A DNA stretch of 64,000 nt from assembly GCA_023436225.1 (NCBI GenBank), contig JAEZKA010000076.1, forward strand, positions 1-64,000. Reading direction: 5' to 3'. Under the pieces are notes generated by a model, which did no database searches, was not told where the DNA came from, and worked only from the letters and a program-made list of their open reading frames with translations. Source of the DNA: Bacillota bacterium. GTDB taxonomy: Bacteria; Bacillota; Clostridia; Lachnospirales; Lachnospiraceae. Position numbers and translations under genes: made by a program. Below, one piece after another: positions 52,745 through 61,643 of the stretch. Positions within the stretch are counted from its first letter, which is position 1. Every line of letters starts with the position of its first letter.

Positions 52745-55465
52745 TTAAAACTGACCCAGTATATCATCAAATTGGTCCCCGATAAAAGCCCTGCCTCCCG
52801 GCTGATTATCTAGATAATCTCTGCGGATTTGATCTCTGACGCGGTTGATCTCTTCTTTTAAATCATTTGCCGAGAAGCGGATTGCTCCTTGTCCAAGAAT
52901 GATTAGTTGTTCCAACGCATCCGAGGTTGCAACGGTAACGTGATGATGTCTGGCCATTTCATGGGTTACTTTCTCAATATATTCATCGGCAGTCTCCGCT
53001 TCCTTCGTATACACTACATGAATGTTATGATAATCAAATACTTCTCCCGGTCCGCCCTTCACCTTATAAGCATCAAATACAAGGATCAGAATACACTTTT
53101 TGAAGCCCTGATAGTTGCATAAGATATCCATCAATTTGCTTCTGGCTGCATCCATATTCACCTTCGCCAGTTCATTCAGTTCCTCCCAGGAAAAAATAAT
53201 ATTATAGCCGTCTACCAGCAGATATTCCTTCACCGGTTCTTTCTGTTTTATCTCAGCCTGCTCTCTTACCATCGTCTTATCAACATTGGGTTTCTTCTCA
53301 TAACCGAGCCCAGCGGAAGAATACGCTAATTTTCTCTTGATGGGACCATAGGTGCTGGTAAATATGGCCTCCAGTTCTTTATCCTCCTGCAATGAACCAC
53401 CGTAGGAGCCACGTGACTTAGGAGCAATTGGTAGCTCCTCGGTTATCTCCTTCTCACTCTCCAATGCCGGCTGTTCGTAAAGGGAATCCAGATGCATATA
53501 GTTATGAACCTTATCCCATTCCACCACAAAGCCTGCTCCATGAGAACAGAATACAGATCCCGTAGGATTATAGGGATCTCTTTCACTATCATAATTCATG
53601 GTCTGAAGCACCTCATCCGAATTATGACAGGGCAGATAACCCCTTAATGTACAGAATAATCTTCCCCGACCTTTGGTATAAGCGGTCACTTCTGACTGAT
53701 ACCCCATCATCGTGGCAACCGGAGCATAACCATTCACGATGGCGATATCTTCCGTTACCTCAGGAGTATTGAAGCTGCCACTCATTCTCACGATATCGGT
53801 CATTGCTCTTCCGACCGCGTCCGCGGGAATTTCCAATCTGAAATTATAGTACGGCTCCAATAGAACACTCTTGGCTTTCTTTAAGCCCTGCCTCACCGCA
53901 CGGTAGGTAGCCTGTCTGAAATCTCCGCCCTCCGTATGCTTTTGATGAGCCCGACCTGCAATTAATGTGATTTTCATATCTGTGATCGGTGATCCGGTCA
54001 ATACACCCACATGCTCCTTTTCCTCCAGATGGGTCAGTACCAGCCGTTGCCAGTTACGATCCAGAAGGTCCTCACTGCAATTGGTATCGAAGGAAAGCCC
54101 GCTTCCCAATTCGTCAGGTTCCAGCAGCAAATGTACCTCTGCATAATGACGCAGGGGTTCAAAATGCCCCACACCCACTACGGGCTCCTTAATTGTCTCC
54201 TTATAAACGATATTACCGGTTCCGAAATCAATCGTTACATCAAACCGCTCTGCAATGATACTCTTAAGAACCTCGATCTGCACCTCACCCATGAGCTGTA
54301 CCTGGATTTCCTTCAGCTGCTCGGACCATACGATATGAAGCTGCGGATCCTCTTCCTCCAGCTGTCTAAGCTTCAACAGCATACTATGAGGATCACACCC
54401 CTGTGGTAGTATAATCTTATAGTTTAATACCGGTTCTAATATTGGCATATCAGCTACCGCTTCAATTCCAAGCCCTTCCCCGGGATAAGTCCTGCTAAGT
54501 CCGGTTACTGCACATACACTACCGGCTTTTGCCTCCTCGACTGCTTCATATTTTATTCCGGAATAGATACGGATCTGATTTACCTTCTCCTCCCAGCTCC
54601 CTGCCTCCATCTCGCCCTCAGCTGATCCATTTGCTGCGGTTGTCTTCCTCTTCTCCCCATTATGGCTCGAGAGTAAATTCTTAACTTTGAGGCTTCCACC
54701 GGTTATCTTCATATGAGTCAGTCGATTACCCTGCTCATCCCTTGAAATCTTATAAATCTTGGCACCAAAGCTCTGTGAATAGGTGGGGGAATGGGTATAG
54801 TGCTCCAATCCATCGAGAAAGGCATCCACTCCCTCCAGCTTTAAGGCTGATCCGAAATAACATGGATATACTTTTCGGTCTGCAATTGCTCTAATAATAT
54901 CTTCTACCTTAAGTGTTCCAAACTCCATATACTGTTCCAGCAGTTCTTCATCACACATTGCCAGATGATCCATAAAAGCTTCCGAATCATGGTCTTTCGA
55001 AAAATCGATGCATCCGTCCCCCAGCTTCCTTCTAAGTTCATTCATCAAAGCGGAACGATCTGTCCCTATTAGATCCATCTTGTTAACAAAAAGAAAAGTC
55101 GGTATGTGATACCTTATCAAAAGTCTCCATAAGGTTTCTGTATGGCCCTGAATACCATCACTTCCGCTTATCACCAGAATTGCATAATCAAGAACCTGCA
55201 AGGTTCTTTCCATCTCAGCCGAAAAATCCACATGCCCCGGTGTATCTAATAGTATGACCTCTGTATTTTTATAGGATAAGACAGCCTGCTTTGAGAAGAT
55301 TGTGATTCCTCTGGCACGCTCCAGTGTATAAGTATCCAGGAATGCATCCTTATGATCAACTCTGCCCAATTTTCGGATACTACCGGTCAGATAAAGCATA
55401 CTCTCTGCTAAAGTTGTCTTTCCCGCATCTACATGGGCTAATATACCGACTACCAACTTTCTCAT
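52745..55465 (-). CDS. Tet-type ribosome-protection GTPase fused to NYN nuclease
   Basis: The 906-residue protein begins with an EF-G/TetM-like translational GTPase. G1 is AHVDAGKTT (10-18), switch I is ERARGITI, G3 is DTPGHVDF (74-81) and G4 is NKMD (128-131). Domains II-V follow to about residue 690. A linker of about 50 residues leads into a C-terminal NYN/YacP domain (about 745-880) with LLVDGYNIIF at 748-757 and a later VATSDALEQLIILGQGA. YacP/Rae1 of Bacillus is a ribosome-associated endonuclease that cuts mRNA in the A site. Tetracycline-protection proteins are normally about 640 residues without a nuclease. A poly-Ser/Glu insert (about 285-315) interrupts domain II. Function is inferred: ribosome rescue or mRNA cleavage on stalled ribosomes. 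Confidence 0.9.
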   Translation of the reverse strand: MRKLVVGILAHVDAGKTTLAESMLYLTGSIRKLGRVDHKDAFLDTYTLERARGITIFSKQAVLSYKNTEVILLDTPGHVDFSAEMERTLQVLDYAILVISGSDGIQGHTETLWRLLIRYHIPTFLFVNKMDLIGTDRSALMNELRRKLGDGCIDFSKDHDSEAFMDHLAMCDEELLEQYMEFGTLKVEDIIRAIADRKVYPCYFGSALKLEGVDAFLDGLEHYTHSPTYSQSFGAKIYKISRDEQGNRLTHMKITGGSLKVKNLLSSHNGEKRKTTAANGSAEGEMEAGSWEEKVNQIRIYSGIKYEAVEEAKAGSVCAVTGLSRTYPGEGLGIEAVADMPILEPVLNYKIILPQGCDPHSMLLKLRQLEEEDPQLHIVWSEQLKEIQVQLMGEVQIEVLKSIIAERFDVTIDFGTGNIVYKETIKEPVVGVGHFEPLRHYAEVHLLLEPDELGSGLSFDTNCSEDLLDRNWQRLVLTHLEEKEHVGVLTGSPITDMKITLIAGRAHQKHTEGGDFRQATYRAVRQGLKKAKSVLLEPYYNFRLEIPADAVGRAMTDIVRMSGSFNTPEVTEDIAIVNGYAPVATMMGYQSEVTAYTKGRGRLFCTLRGYLPCHNSDEVLQTMNYDSERDPYNPTGSVFCSHGAGFVVEWDKVHNYMHLDSLYEQPALESEKEITEELPIAPKSRGSYGGSLQEDKELEAIFTSTYGPIKRKLAYSSAGLGYEKKPNVDKTMVREQAEIKQKEPVKEYLLVDGYNIIFSWEELNELAKVNMDAARSKLMDILCNYQGFKKCILILVFDAYKVKGGPGEVFDYHNIHVVYTKEAETADEYIEKVTHEMARHHHVTVATSDALEQLIILGQGAIRFSANDLKEEINRVRDQIRRDYLDNQPGGRAFIGDQFDDILGQF

Positions 55466-55515
55466 TCCTTATCTCCTGCATCATATTGTGTCTTCTATCA
55501 AAAGTTAATGATTAT

Positions 55516-56067
55516 TTATCCCATTTGTCTTGTTTTCTCATCAATTAGGGCTCTAAGCTGCTCAAGCATTTCGTGATTTTGAAAGTATTCCTTGCCATAT
55601 CCCAGATTAAATTGATAATCAAAATCCAGTGGATTGTCACCCTGATTGTGTTGTATAATTGTTTCGGCTTTATCCAGTGCCTTGACTAGCTTTGCCTCCG
55701 GAGTTGTATTGTTATTATACTCCAGCCATAGGTCCAGCATTTTGGTCGCTTGTCTCTCAGGAAGAAGTGAAAATACTGATTTCGCTGCGCTATACTCCAT
55801 CTCATACTTGTCATCCTTATCAGGACAAAGTGCAGCAGAAATATCCCCTTCGTAAATCTCTCCAATATCATGAATGAGACACATCATGATGATTTTGGAT
55901 AAATCCAACTCTGGATAGTATTCTTTCATAACACCTGCCAACAGCGCAAGCCTCCAGGAATGCTCCGCAGTACTTTCTCTTCGTCCGTTGCTTGTCCAAG
56001 CGGTCCGAACAACTGATTTTAGTTTCTCAGCTTCTTCAATAAACGCTATATATTTCTTAAGTTCCAT
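55516..56067 (-). CDS. HD-domain hydrolase, YfbR-like
   Basis: A 183-residue HD-superfamily phosphohydrolase. Metal ligands lie in TAEHSWRLALLAG (His), LIHDIGEIYEGD (HD) and KALDKAETIIQHNQGD (Asp). It resembles 5'-deoxynucleotidase YfbR and HDDC2-like proteins. Start ATG 56067 is chosen over the TTG/GTG codons further upstream, although the ribosome site is weak (GGTTGGTG). It precedes the GTPase-NYN gene by 50 bases and may be cotranscribed with it. Confidence 0.88.
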   Translation of the reverse strand: MELKKYIAFIEEAEKLKSVVRTAWTSNGRRESTAEHSWRLALLAGVMKEYYPELDLSKIIMMCLIHDIGEIYEGDISAALCPDKDDKYEMEYSAAKSVFSLLPERQATKMLDLWLEYNNNTTPEAKLVKALDKAETIIQHNQGDNPLDFDYQFNLGYGKEYFQNHEMLEQLRALIDEKTRQMG

Positions 56068-56196
56068 CGCATTCACCAACCTATCCTAATCTCATTCTTA
56101 ACAACACATTCCTAAGTTGAAGTACTTGGTAAAGAACCAGTTTTGAGAAGCTTTATCTATGACATTAGAGTACCTTTCACATTATAAGAGCTATGT

Positions 56197-56724
56197 CTAG
56201 TTAACACGGTATCGGATTGCTAATCCCTTTAAGAAATTTCTGGCATACCGATCACCACACTCCTTATAATTACGTTGTCCTTCTTTTCGTAACACCGCAC
56301 TCAATTCACCGTTCGAAAGATTAATTCCTGCTGCTTTAAAGATCGCAAGCATATCATCGCTGGTCAATGCTAGAGCGATTTTTATTTTTTTTAGCATAAC
56401 ATTGTTAACTGATTTGCTATCTTTTATGATATAGGCTTGCTTTTCCGGCTCACCGGGTTTCGCTTCCTGCTTCCCTCTCTTAAAGGTTATAAATCCATTC
56501 AAAAAGGACTCCAGCATATAGTTATTGCATTTTCTCATATTATCATCAGCGACAAACTCATCGTCATCCGCTTCAAAATGATTGATATTCTTAGGTTTTA
56601 ATAATATCCTCTGAAGCTCCTCCCTATCCATGGTGATACCACCAAGTTTGAAGATCTCTATCATATCAATATCTCTGATATCTAAGGCATACCGTAATCG
56701 TATCAAAATATCGTTGTTATTCAT
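56197..56724 (-). CDS. DUF1456 family protein
   Basis: A 175-residue protein made of two homologous helical repeats (about 1-75 and 90-165). Each contains I..RLRYALDI.D.DMIEIFKLGG.....EL..IL. This is the DUF1456 (YehS) arrangement; its function is unknown. Start 56724 is preceded by AAGAAGG. Adjacent to the HD gene. Confidence 0.88.
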   Translation of the reverse strand: MNNNDILIRLRYALDIRDIDMIEIFKLGGITMDREELQRILLKPKNINHFEADDDEFVADDNMRKCNNYMLESFLNGFITFKRGKQEAKPGEPEKQAYIIKDSKSVNNVMLKKIKIALALTSDDMLAIFKAAGINLSNGELSAVLRKEGQRNYKECGDRYARNFLKGLAIRYRVN

Positions 56725-56775
56725 AAGCATCCTTCTTACTTTTATTATTTGGTAACTATCATTTCATCTTTCATA

Positions 56776-57648
56776 TCATCCGAATCGTTTTCTGTAACCG
56801 CATTTTCTACAGAGTTCCTCAACAGCTTCCCGTCTGGAGAAACCATCGACAATATTAGTCGCTCTATCCCCTGCAATAATCTCAGAAAATGATGTCTCCT
56901 TAATATTTCCTAAGGTAATAATTCCTTCGCCGTCCAAACAGCAGGGTACTACCGTTCCATCAACCAAAATTGCCACTTGGTTACGTAGTCCGTAGCAAAA
57001 ACCGTTACCATCATCCTCGACCTCTCTTAAGTCCGGCCATTTGAACTGATAATCCTGATTCAAATAGATACGTTCCGCAATCTTAACACCACTTCCGGGT
57101 GTGACCTTCTCCAAAATCTTAAAGGGTAATTCGAACTCCTTTTCAATGGCAGTAAGCAACTCATTGTTTCTCTTCTTCTCCTGATTAGTCACATTATTCT
57201 GTTCTAAGTTCCATAGCCGTAAAGCTATGATCAACCCTGTATCCTGGGCTTCTTTGATAAAACTCAGAATTTGATCGATATACTCCGACTTATCAGTTAC
57301 ACCCTCATTCCCATCAAAGCTATGCAGGGAGAAATTAATCTGCCTAAGTGAAGGTTTAGAAAGGATTTTACTTTTCACCCGGTGTATCTGCGTCCCATTC
57401 GTTGTAATATTGACTTGAAAACCCTTCTCTAGGCTGATATCCAGTAAATCATCAATATACGGATGAAGAAGGGGCTCCCCCTTCACATGAAAATAGATAT
57501 AATCGGTGTAGTCTTTGATTTGGTCTAAAATACTACGAAAGGTATCAACACTCATAAATTCCGGTTTTCGCTGTGTCTGTGGGCAGAAGTCACAGTTCAG
57601 ATTACATACATTGGTTATTTCAATATAGAACTTTTTAAATTTTTTCAC
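56776..57648 (-). CDS. Radical SAM/SPASM protein
   Basis: The 290-residue protein has an N-terminal radical SAM core with CNLNCDFC (CxxxCxxC, about residues 14-21). The C-terminal SPASM-like region carries CYGLRNQVAILVDGTVVPCCLDGEG and ELCRKCGYRKRFG, which would hold additional iron-sulfur clusters. The product and substrate peptide are unknown; no obvious precursor peptide lies next to it. Lys-rich start MKKFKKFYIEITNV. Upstream GAGACGAATG provides a weak site. Probably cotranscribed with rsuA-like and DUF1456 genes. Confidence 0.88.
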   Translation of the reverse strand: MKKFKKFYIEITNVCNLNCDFCPQTQRKPEFMSVDTFRSILDQIKDYTDYIYFHVKGEPLLHPYIDDLLDISLEKGFQVNITTNGTQIHRVKSKILSKPSLRQINFSLHSFDGNEGVTDKSEYIDQILSFIKEAQDTGLIIALRLWNLEQNNVTNQEKKRNNELLTAIEKEFELPFKILEKVTPGSGVKIAERIYLNQDYQFKWPDLREVEDDGNGFCYGLRNQVAILVDGTVVPCCLDGEGIITLGNIKETSFSEIIAGDRATNIVDGFSRREAVEELCRKCGYRKRFG

Positions 57649-57677
57649 TCATTCGTCTCCTGCAATCCTTATGTAAT

Positions 57678-58454
57678 TCAAGCTAGACTTCTGATCTCAT
57701 TCTCAGTCAATGCTCGGTATTGTCCTTTTTGAAGCGTCTCATCCAATAATAATCCACCGATGGAAACACGTTGCAAATAAGCTACATAGCAGCCCACTGC
57801 CTTCAGCATCCGCTTTACTTGGTGCTTACGGCCCTCTGTAATTGTAATATACCCACATACAACTCTCTGTCTTGCAGCATCTATCCTGATATCCTTGAGA
57901 TTGACCATATTCATTCGGTTCTTAAGCGAAGAATACAGCCCCTCCTCTTCTACGTTGATTCGGACTGCCTTTGCCAAGGGTTCTCGTTCTCCGATCATGA
58001 CACCTGAAATCAGTTGTTTCCTTGCCACATCATCCAGACTGCCAAAGGCCCAAAAGAAATATGTTTTCTCAATTTGCTTTTCTGGAAACATCAGTCTATG
58101 ACTGAACTCACCGTCATTTGTAATAAGTAGGAGTCCCTCAGTGTCTTTATCCAGCCGTCCGACCGGAAACAATCCCTTATCATGCTCCGCTTCCAAATAG
58201 TCCATCACCGTCTTACTCGTACTATCCTTTGTAGCAGTAATACAGCCCTCCGGTTTGTGAAGCATATAATAGAATTTTCCGGGATAAACCACTTCGTCTC
58301 CTAAGAAACATATGATATCCGACTTTTCATCTATTTCCAACGCAGGATTATCTACTTTTTTCTGATTCACTGTAACCTTGCCTTCCATCACATAGAGGCG
58401 TACACTCTTCTTAGTTCCGACACTTGCTTGTGCTAGGAAACGATCTAATCTCAT
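57678..58454 (-). CDS. rRNA pseudouridine synthase, RsuA/RluB family
   Basis: A 258-residue enzyme with an N-terminal S4 RNA-binding domain (RLDRFLAQASVGTKKSVRLYVMEGKVTVN). The RsuA catalytic motif is GRLDKDTEGLLLITNDG with the active Asp. EGRKHQVKRMLKAVG is the C-terminal signature. It converts a specific rRNA uridine to pseudouridine; whether 16S or 23S is not distinguishable. Cotranscribed with the radical SAM gene 29 bases downstream. Confidence 0.93.
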   Translation of the reverse strand: MRLDRFLAQASVGTKKSVRLYVMEGKVTVNQKKVDNPALEIDEKSDIICFLGDEVVYPGKFYYMLHKPEGCITATKDSTSKTVMDYLEAEHDKGLFPVGRLDKDTEGLLLITNDGEFSHRLMFPEKQIEKTYFFWAFGSLDDVARKQLISGVMIGEREPLAKAVRINVEEEGLYSSLKNRMNMVNLKDIRIDAARQRVVCGYITITEGRKHQVKRMLKAVGCYVAYLQRVSIGGLLLDETLQKGQYRALTENEIRSLA

Positions 58455-58658
58455 TTTGTATTAATTATCCTCTGCTTTTCCATTCACTTTTCTGTGTTAC
58501 ACTAATTTAACACAGATAAAAGCTATAATGCAATACAATTGTATCATGGTCTATTCTCCGTTCATAGTTGCTTTTTCATAAGTTTTGATATATTCCTGAG
58601 AATTCTCAATTTGCTGAGAAACGCTCAATATCTGTGTACGGAGTTTTCCTCTCTCTAT

Positions 58659-59816
58659 TTACTGATTATAACGTATTCTAGTAATAATATTCTCTCCATC
58701 TGACTTCATATCAAGGATTGTATATCCTTGTAAGCTTTGCTCCTCCAATACAGTTGTCTGTGTTTCGGTCTTATCATTCCAGCCATAGGTGGCATAACCG
58801 CTTGCCTGCAGATAATGCAGCCCAATGCCTTGATATACAATAGAGTAATCATTAACATGGTCATGACCACAATATACATCCTTTGTACTTCCAAGCTCTT
58901 TCATTACCTCGAATAAACCACTGTTATATTCCGCGCAGCATACCGGCTCTCTCTGCAAACCACTAATATAGCTGCAATCATCGGTATCCTTGATCGTGCC
59001 GTTAGCCTCATTATAGATTTCATCCCAACCCAGTGCATATTCACAAAGAGGGATATGAATAAACAGACTTGACTTGTTACCCTCTGGCATGGATGCAATT
59101 TGCTTCTTATACCATTCAATCTGATCTGCCTTAATATAAGCATAAGATCCTTTGCTTACGTTCAAGTTCTTAATATCCTCTTCTGTTACATAATTGCCGC
59201 TATCCATGAAAATCAGACTCTGGTTTATGCTTCCTTCCGATGTCATAAGATGAACTACATAATTACCATTACCAGATAGCTCCTCCGGTCCTGCTTCTAC
59301 CAAGCAATGAGGATATTTCTCATCATCCGCCCACAGCTTGATCAGGTTTTCTCTTGAGAAAGACAATGGATGCTCACCTTCATGATTACCAAGCACGGTA
59401 CACCAATAGATCCCATAGGTTTCCATAAGGGTTGCAAAAGTCTCAGCCCGTTCCTTATTGAAGATTGCAGTAATAATATCACCTGTAAACACAACCAGAT
59501 CCGGATGTTCGTGATCGATCGCTTTCAGAAATTCCTCCATTGTTCGGTCCATTGCCTTTTCATCCATCCCATCAAAATGCATGTCAGTAAAGGCAAGAAG
59601 CTTAAAATCATTCTTTCCTTCTTTTGCAAGATAGGTCACTCCATCCTCCTGCTTCAAGATTTTTACATCATAATCCTCTCTTGTCATTATCATATCCAAA
59701 TTCACCTCCAGGACCTCTCCATATGTATTTTTGGCATATAGAAAAAGTATAGCAGCTGCTACTACCAGTAATGCCAATACGATTATACTTGCCTTGCCTT
59801 TCTTGGTTACTTTCAT
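58659..59816 (-). CDS. Membrane-anchored metallophosphoesterase
   Basis: A 385-residue protein with one N-terminal transmembrane anchor (about 9-29) and an extracellular calcineurin-like phosphoesterase domain. Metal-binding motifs are FTDMHFDG (DxH), VVFTGDIITA (GD), LGNHEGEH (GNHE), FIHIPLCEYA (H) and YCGHDHVNDY (GHDH). Activity would be on a phosphodiester, such as an envelope polymer or nucleotide. Start 59816 follows AGGGGGATC; the frame to 59891 has no good site. A structured RNA with its own promoter and terminator lies 138 bases upstream. Confidence 0.9.
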   Translation of the reverse strand: MKVTKKGKASIIVLALLVVAAAILFLYAKNTYGEVLEVNLDMIMTREDYDVKILKQEDGVTYLAKEGKNDFKLLAFTDMHFDGMDEKAMDRTMEEFLKAIDHEHPDLVVFTGDIITAIFNKERAETFATLMETYGIYWCTVLGNHEGEHPLSFSRENLIKLWADDEKYPHCLVEAGPEELSGNGNYVVHLMTSEGSINQSLIFMDSGNYVTEEDIKNLNVSKGSYAYIKADQIEWYKKQIASMPEGNKSSLFIHIPLCEYALGWDEIYNEANGTIKDTDDCSYISGLQREPVCCAEYNSGLFEVMKELGSTKDVYCGHDHVNDYSIVYQGIGLHYLQASGYATYGWNDKTETQTTVLEEQSLQGYTILDMKSDGENIITRIRYNQ

Positions 59817-59953
59817 TTTGATCCCCCTGCCTAATATATTTGCCTCCTCCTCATTCACTTCGAACAAAGTTTGCTTCGTATGTGCTAACAATATCTCTCC
59901 ATTTCATTATACCAGATAATGTAATACTAGCAACTAATGTAACCTTTTTATAT

Positions 59954-60126
59954 AAAAAAAAGCCCACTGCAAAGCCGAAGTAATCACAGCAGGCAGGGAC
60001 AACTCTTATTAATCATTATGTCTCACATAGCGCCTTACCTTTGGCACAATGAAGGAAGAATCTGAAACCGGGTGTGGATTTACCACAGGTATTTGCCCCT
60101 ATGATAACACTGATTTTTTAAGCAAT
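59954..60126 (-). ncRNA. Putative structured RNA, about 173 nt
   Basis: A minus-strand promoter (TTGACA 60156-60161, 17-base spacer, TAGACT 60133-60138) predicts a start near 60126. An eight-pair stem (GCCTGCTG/CAGTGGGC, 59962-59994) with T8 ends it at 59954. Between lie hairpins such as GTGG/CCAC and CATTGTGCC/GGCGCTATG. No open frame. I do not recognise a riboswitch family. It could be a stand-alone RNA or a terminated leader of the metallophosphoesterase gene. Confidence 0.55.
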
Positions 60127-60132
60127 GGATAT

Positions 60133-60161
60133 AGTCTATTATATAACATTCCTTTTGTCAA
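60133..60161 (-). promoter_or_regulatory. Promoter of the putative RNA
   Basis: -35 TTGACA (60156-60161) and -10 TAGACT (60133-60138), 17-base spacer, minus strand. The remainder of 60162-60313 holds the start region of the rsmH-like gene. Confidence 0.7.
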
Positions 60162-60313
60162 GGTTTTTGATAATAATTATCATTATTATATATTGTTATT
60201 ATTTAGTTGTCTCAAAAATAACTTCAAATATGCTATTCATTTGCTTTTATATTATGTATTTGGTATGATATAAAATGTAACTATAATAAAAGTGTTAAAA
60301 GGTAGGAACATCA

Positions 60314-61363
60314 ATGGATAATCAAGAACAGAAGCATCAGCGGCGGGTTCGATATAAAGGTACGCATCCCAAGGCTTATGATCAGAAATATAAAGAATTG
60401 CAACCGGAGAAATATGCAGATACTGTAGCTAAGGTGATTCAAAAGGGTAATACACCGGCCGGTATGCATCGTTCGATTTGTGTTAATGAAATTATAGAAT
60501 TTTTGCAGATCACTCCGGGACAAATCGGACTCGACGCCACTCTAGGCTATGGAGGTCACTCTCTGGAAATGCTAAAACGCCTTAATTATAAAGGGCACTT
60601 ATATGCAACCGATGTAGATCCCATCGAACTGCCCCGTACCAGAGAACGTTTAGAAGGCTTGGGTTACGGCCCGGACTACATAACTATAAAGCAAATGAAC
60701 TTCTCTGAGATCGATCAAATTGTGCTCGAAGCAGGTCCTTTGAATTTTATTCTAGCGGATTTAGGTGTTTCTTCCATGCAGATCGACAATCCAGACAGAG
60801 GCTTCTCCTTTAAAACTGAGGGCCCGCTGGATCTTAGACTGAATCCTTCCAAAGGAATATCAGCAGCAGAAAGGCTAAAAACCATAACACAGGATGAACT
60901 CGCAGGTATGCTATGGGAAAACTCAGACGAGCCATATGCTACCGAGATCGCTAAAGCCATTACTCTAAAGGTAAAGCGAGGGATTGAAATCTCGACAACT
61001 ACCAAACTAAAGGAAGTCATCGCAGATACTCTTAAGTTCATACCAGTAAATACCCGTAACGATGAGATCAAGAAGTCCTGTCAACGAAGCTTTCAAGCAT
61101 TACGGATTGATGTGAATAACGAATTTGAAGTTTTATATGAATTTTTAGAAAAGCTCCCAGCTTCCCTTACAGAGGGAGGTCGTGTCGCTATCCTATCCTT
61201 TCATTCCGGTGAAGACCGCCTAGTGAAGAAATCCTTTCAAAAATATCTACGGGAAGGAATCTACCGTGAGATATCTCCTGATGCGATACGTCCTACCCCA
61301 GAGGAATGCAATACCAACAGCCGCGCACGTTCTGCCAAGCTACGCTGGGCAATCAAAGCATAG
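60314..61363 (+). CDS. rsmH: RsmH-like 16S rRNA methyltransferase
   Basis: The 349-residue protein has the RsmH SAM-binding core LDATLGYGGHSLEML and the substrate region ILADLGVSSMQIDNPDRGFSF, with a C-terminal RLVKKSFQKYLREG and RSAKLRWA. It methylates N4 of C1402 in 16S rRNA if orthologous. About 50 N-terminal basic residues (HQRRVRYKGTHPKAYDQKYKEL...) precede the core, and no division cell-wall (mraZ, ftsL, pbp) genes are adjacent, so it may be a paralogue of the usual dcw rsmH. AGGTAGGAA lies before the ATG. Confidence 0.88.
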   Translation: MDNQEQKHQRRVRYKGTHPKAYDQKYKELQPEKYADTVAKVIQKGNTPAGMHRSICVNEIIEFLQITPGQIGLDATLGYGGHSLEMLKRLNYKGHLYATDVDPIELPRTRERLEGLGYGPDYITIKQMNFSEIDQIVLEAGPLNFILADLGVSSMQIDNPDRGFSFKTEGPLDLRLNPSKGISAAERLKTITQDELAGMLWENSDEPYATEIAKAITLKVKRGIEISTTTKLKEVIADTLKFIPVNTRNDEIKKSCQRSFQALRIDVNNEFEVLYEFLEKLPASLTEGGRVAILSFHSGEDRLVKKSFQKYLREGIYREISPDAIRPTPEECNTNSRARSAKLRWAIKA

Positions 61364-61433
61364 ACATTAACCAATCCGATTAGCTAATTTGCCGAAGGTA
61401 GCAAATAATATTTAATAAGAACAAGCCAGCGAT

Positions 61434-61468
61434 AACCGGAGAAGCTCGCGTAGCGTGTTTTTCCGGTT
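61434..61468 (+). terminator. Terminator after the rsmH-like gene
   Basis: AACCGGA/TCCGGTT arms, an inner GC-rich loop containing CGCGTAGCG, and TTTT. Confidence 0.8.
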
Positions 61469-61473
61469 TTATA

Positions 61474-61590
61474 TTATAAGTCTTCTACATAGTGCTTAAA
61501 ATGATCTAGGATTGACTGCCACCCGGCTTCAAAGCCAAAACCACCATCCTTCGCTTCCATTCTAATGAATTGATAAATCATTTCATCTTG
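61474..61590 (-). pseudogene. SRPBCC/AHSA1-like C-terminal fragment
   Basis: A minus-strand frame of 38 residues ends in MEAKDGGFGFEAGWQSILDHF... and a TAA, matching the C-terminal end of SRPBCC/AHSA1-type proteins (the GFGxEAGWxxILD element). A TGA at 61591-61593 precedes it and the remainder of the domain is absent. There is no ribosome site. A 3' gene remnant next to the desulfurase terminator. Confidence 0.7.
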
Positions 61591-61602
61591 TCATGAATCA
61601 GA

Positions 61603-61635
61603 AACGTCCGCACAAAGTAAAAGCATGCGGACGTT
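61603..61635. terminator. Hairpin after the cysteine desulfurase
   Basis: AACGTCCGCA/TGCGGACGTT perfect 10-base arms. On the minus strand it is followed by TTTCTGATTCATGACAAG, again with the TTCATGAC motif directly beyond. Confidence 0.75.
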
Positions 61636-61643
61636 ATTCTATG

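Noticed and set aside
59954..60126. Cobalamin, c-di-GMP, TPP, SAM, or 6S RNA identity
   Set aside because: Key conserved segments of these families were looked for by eye and not found.
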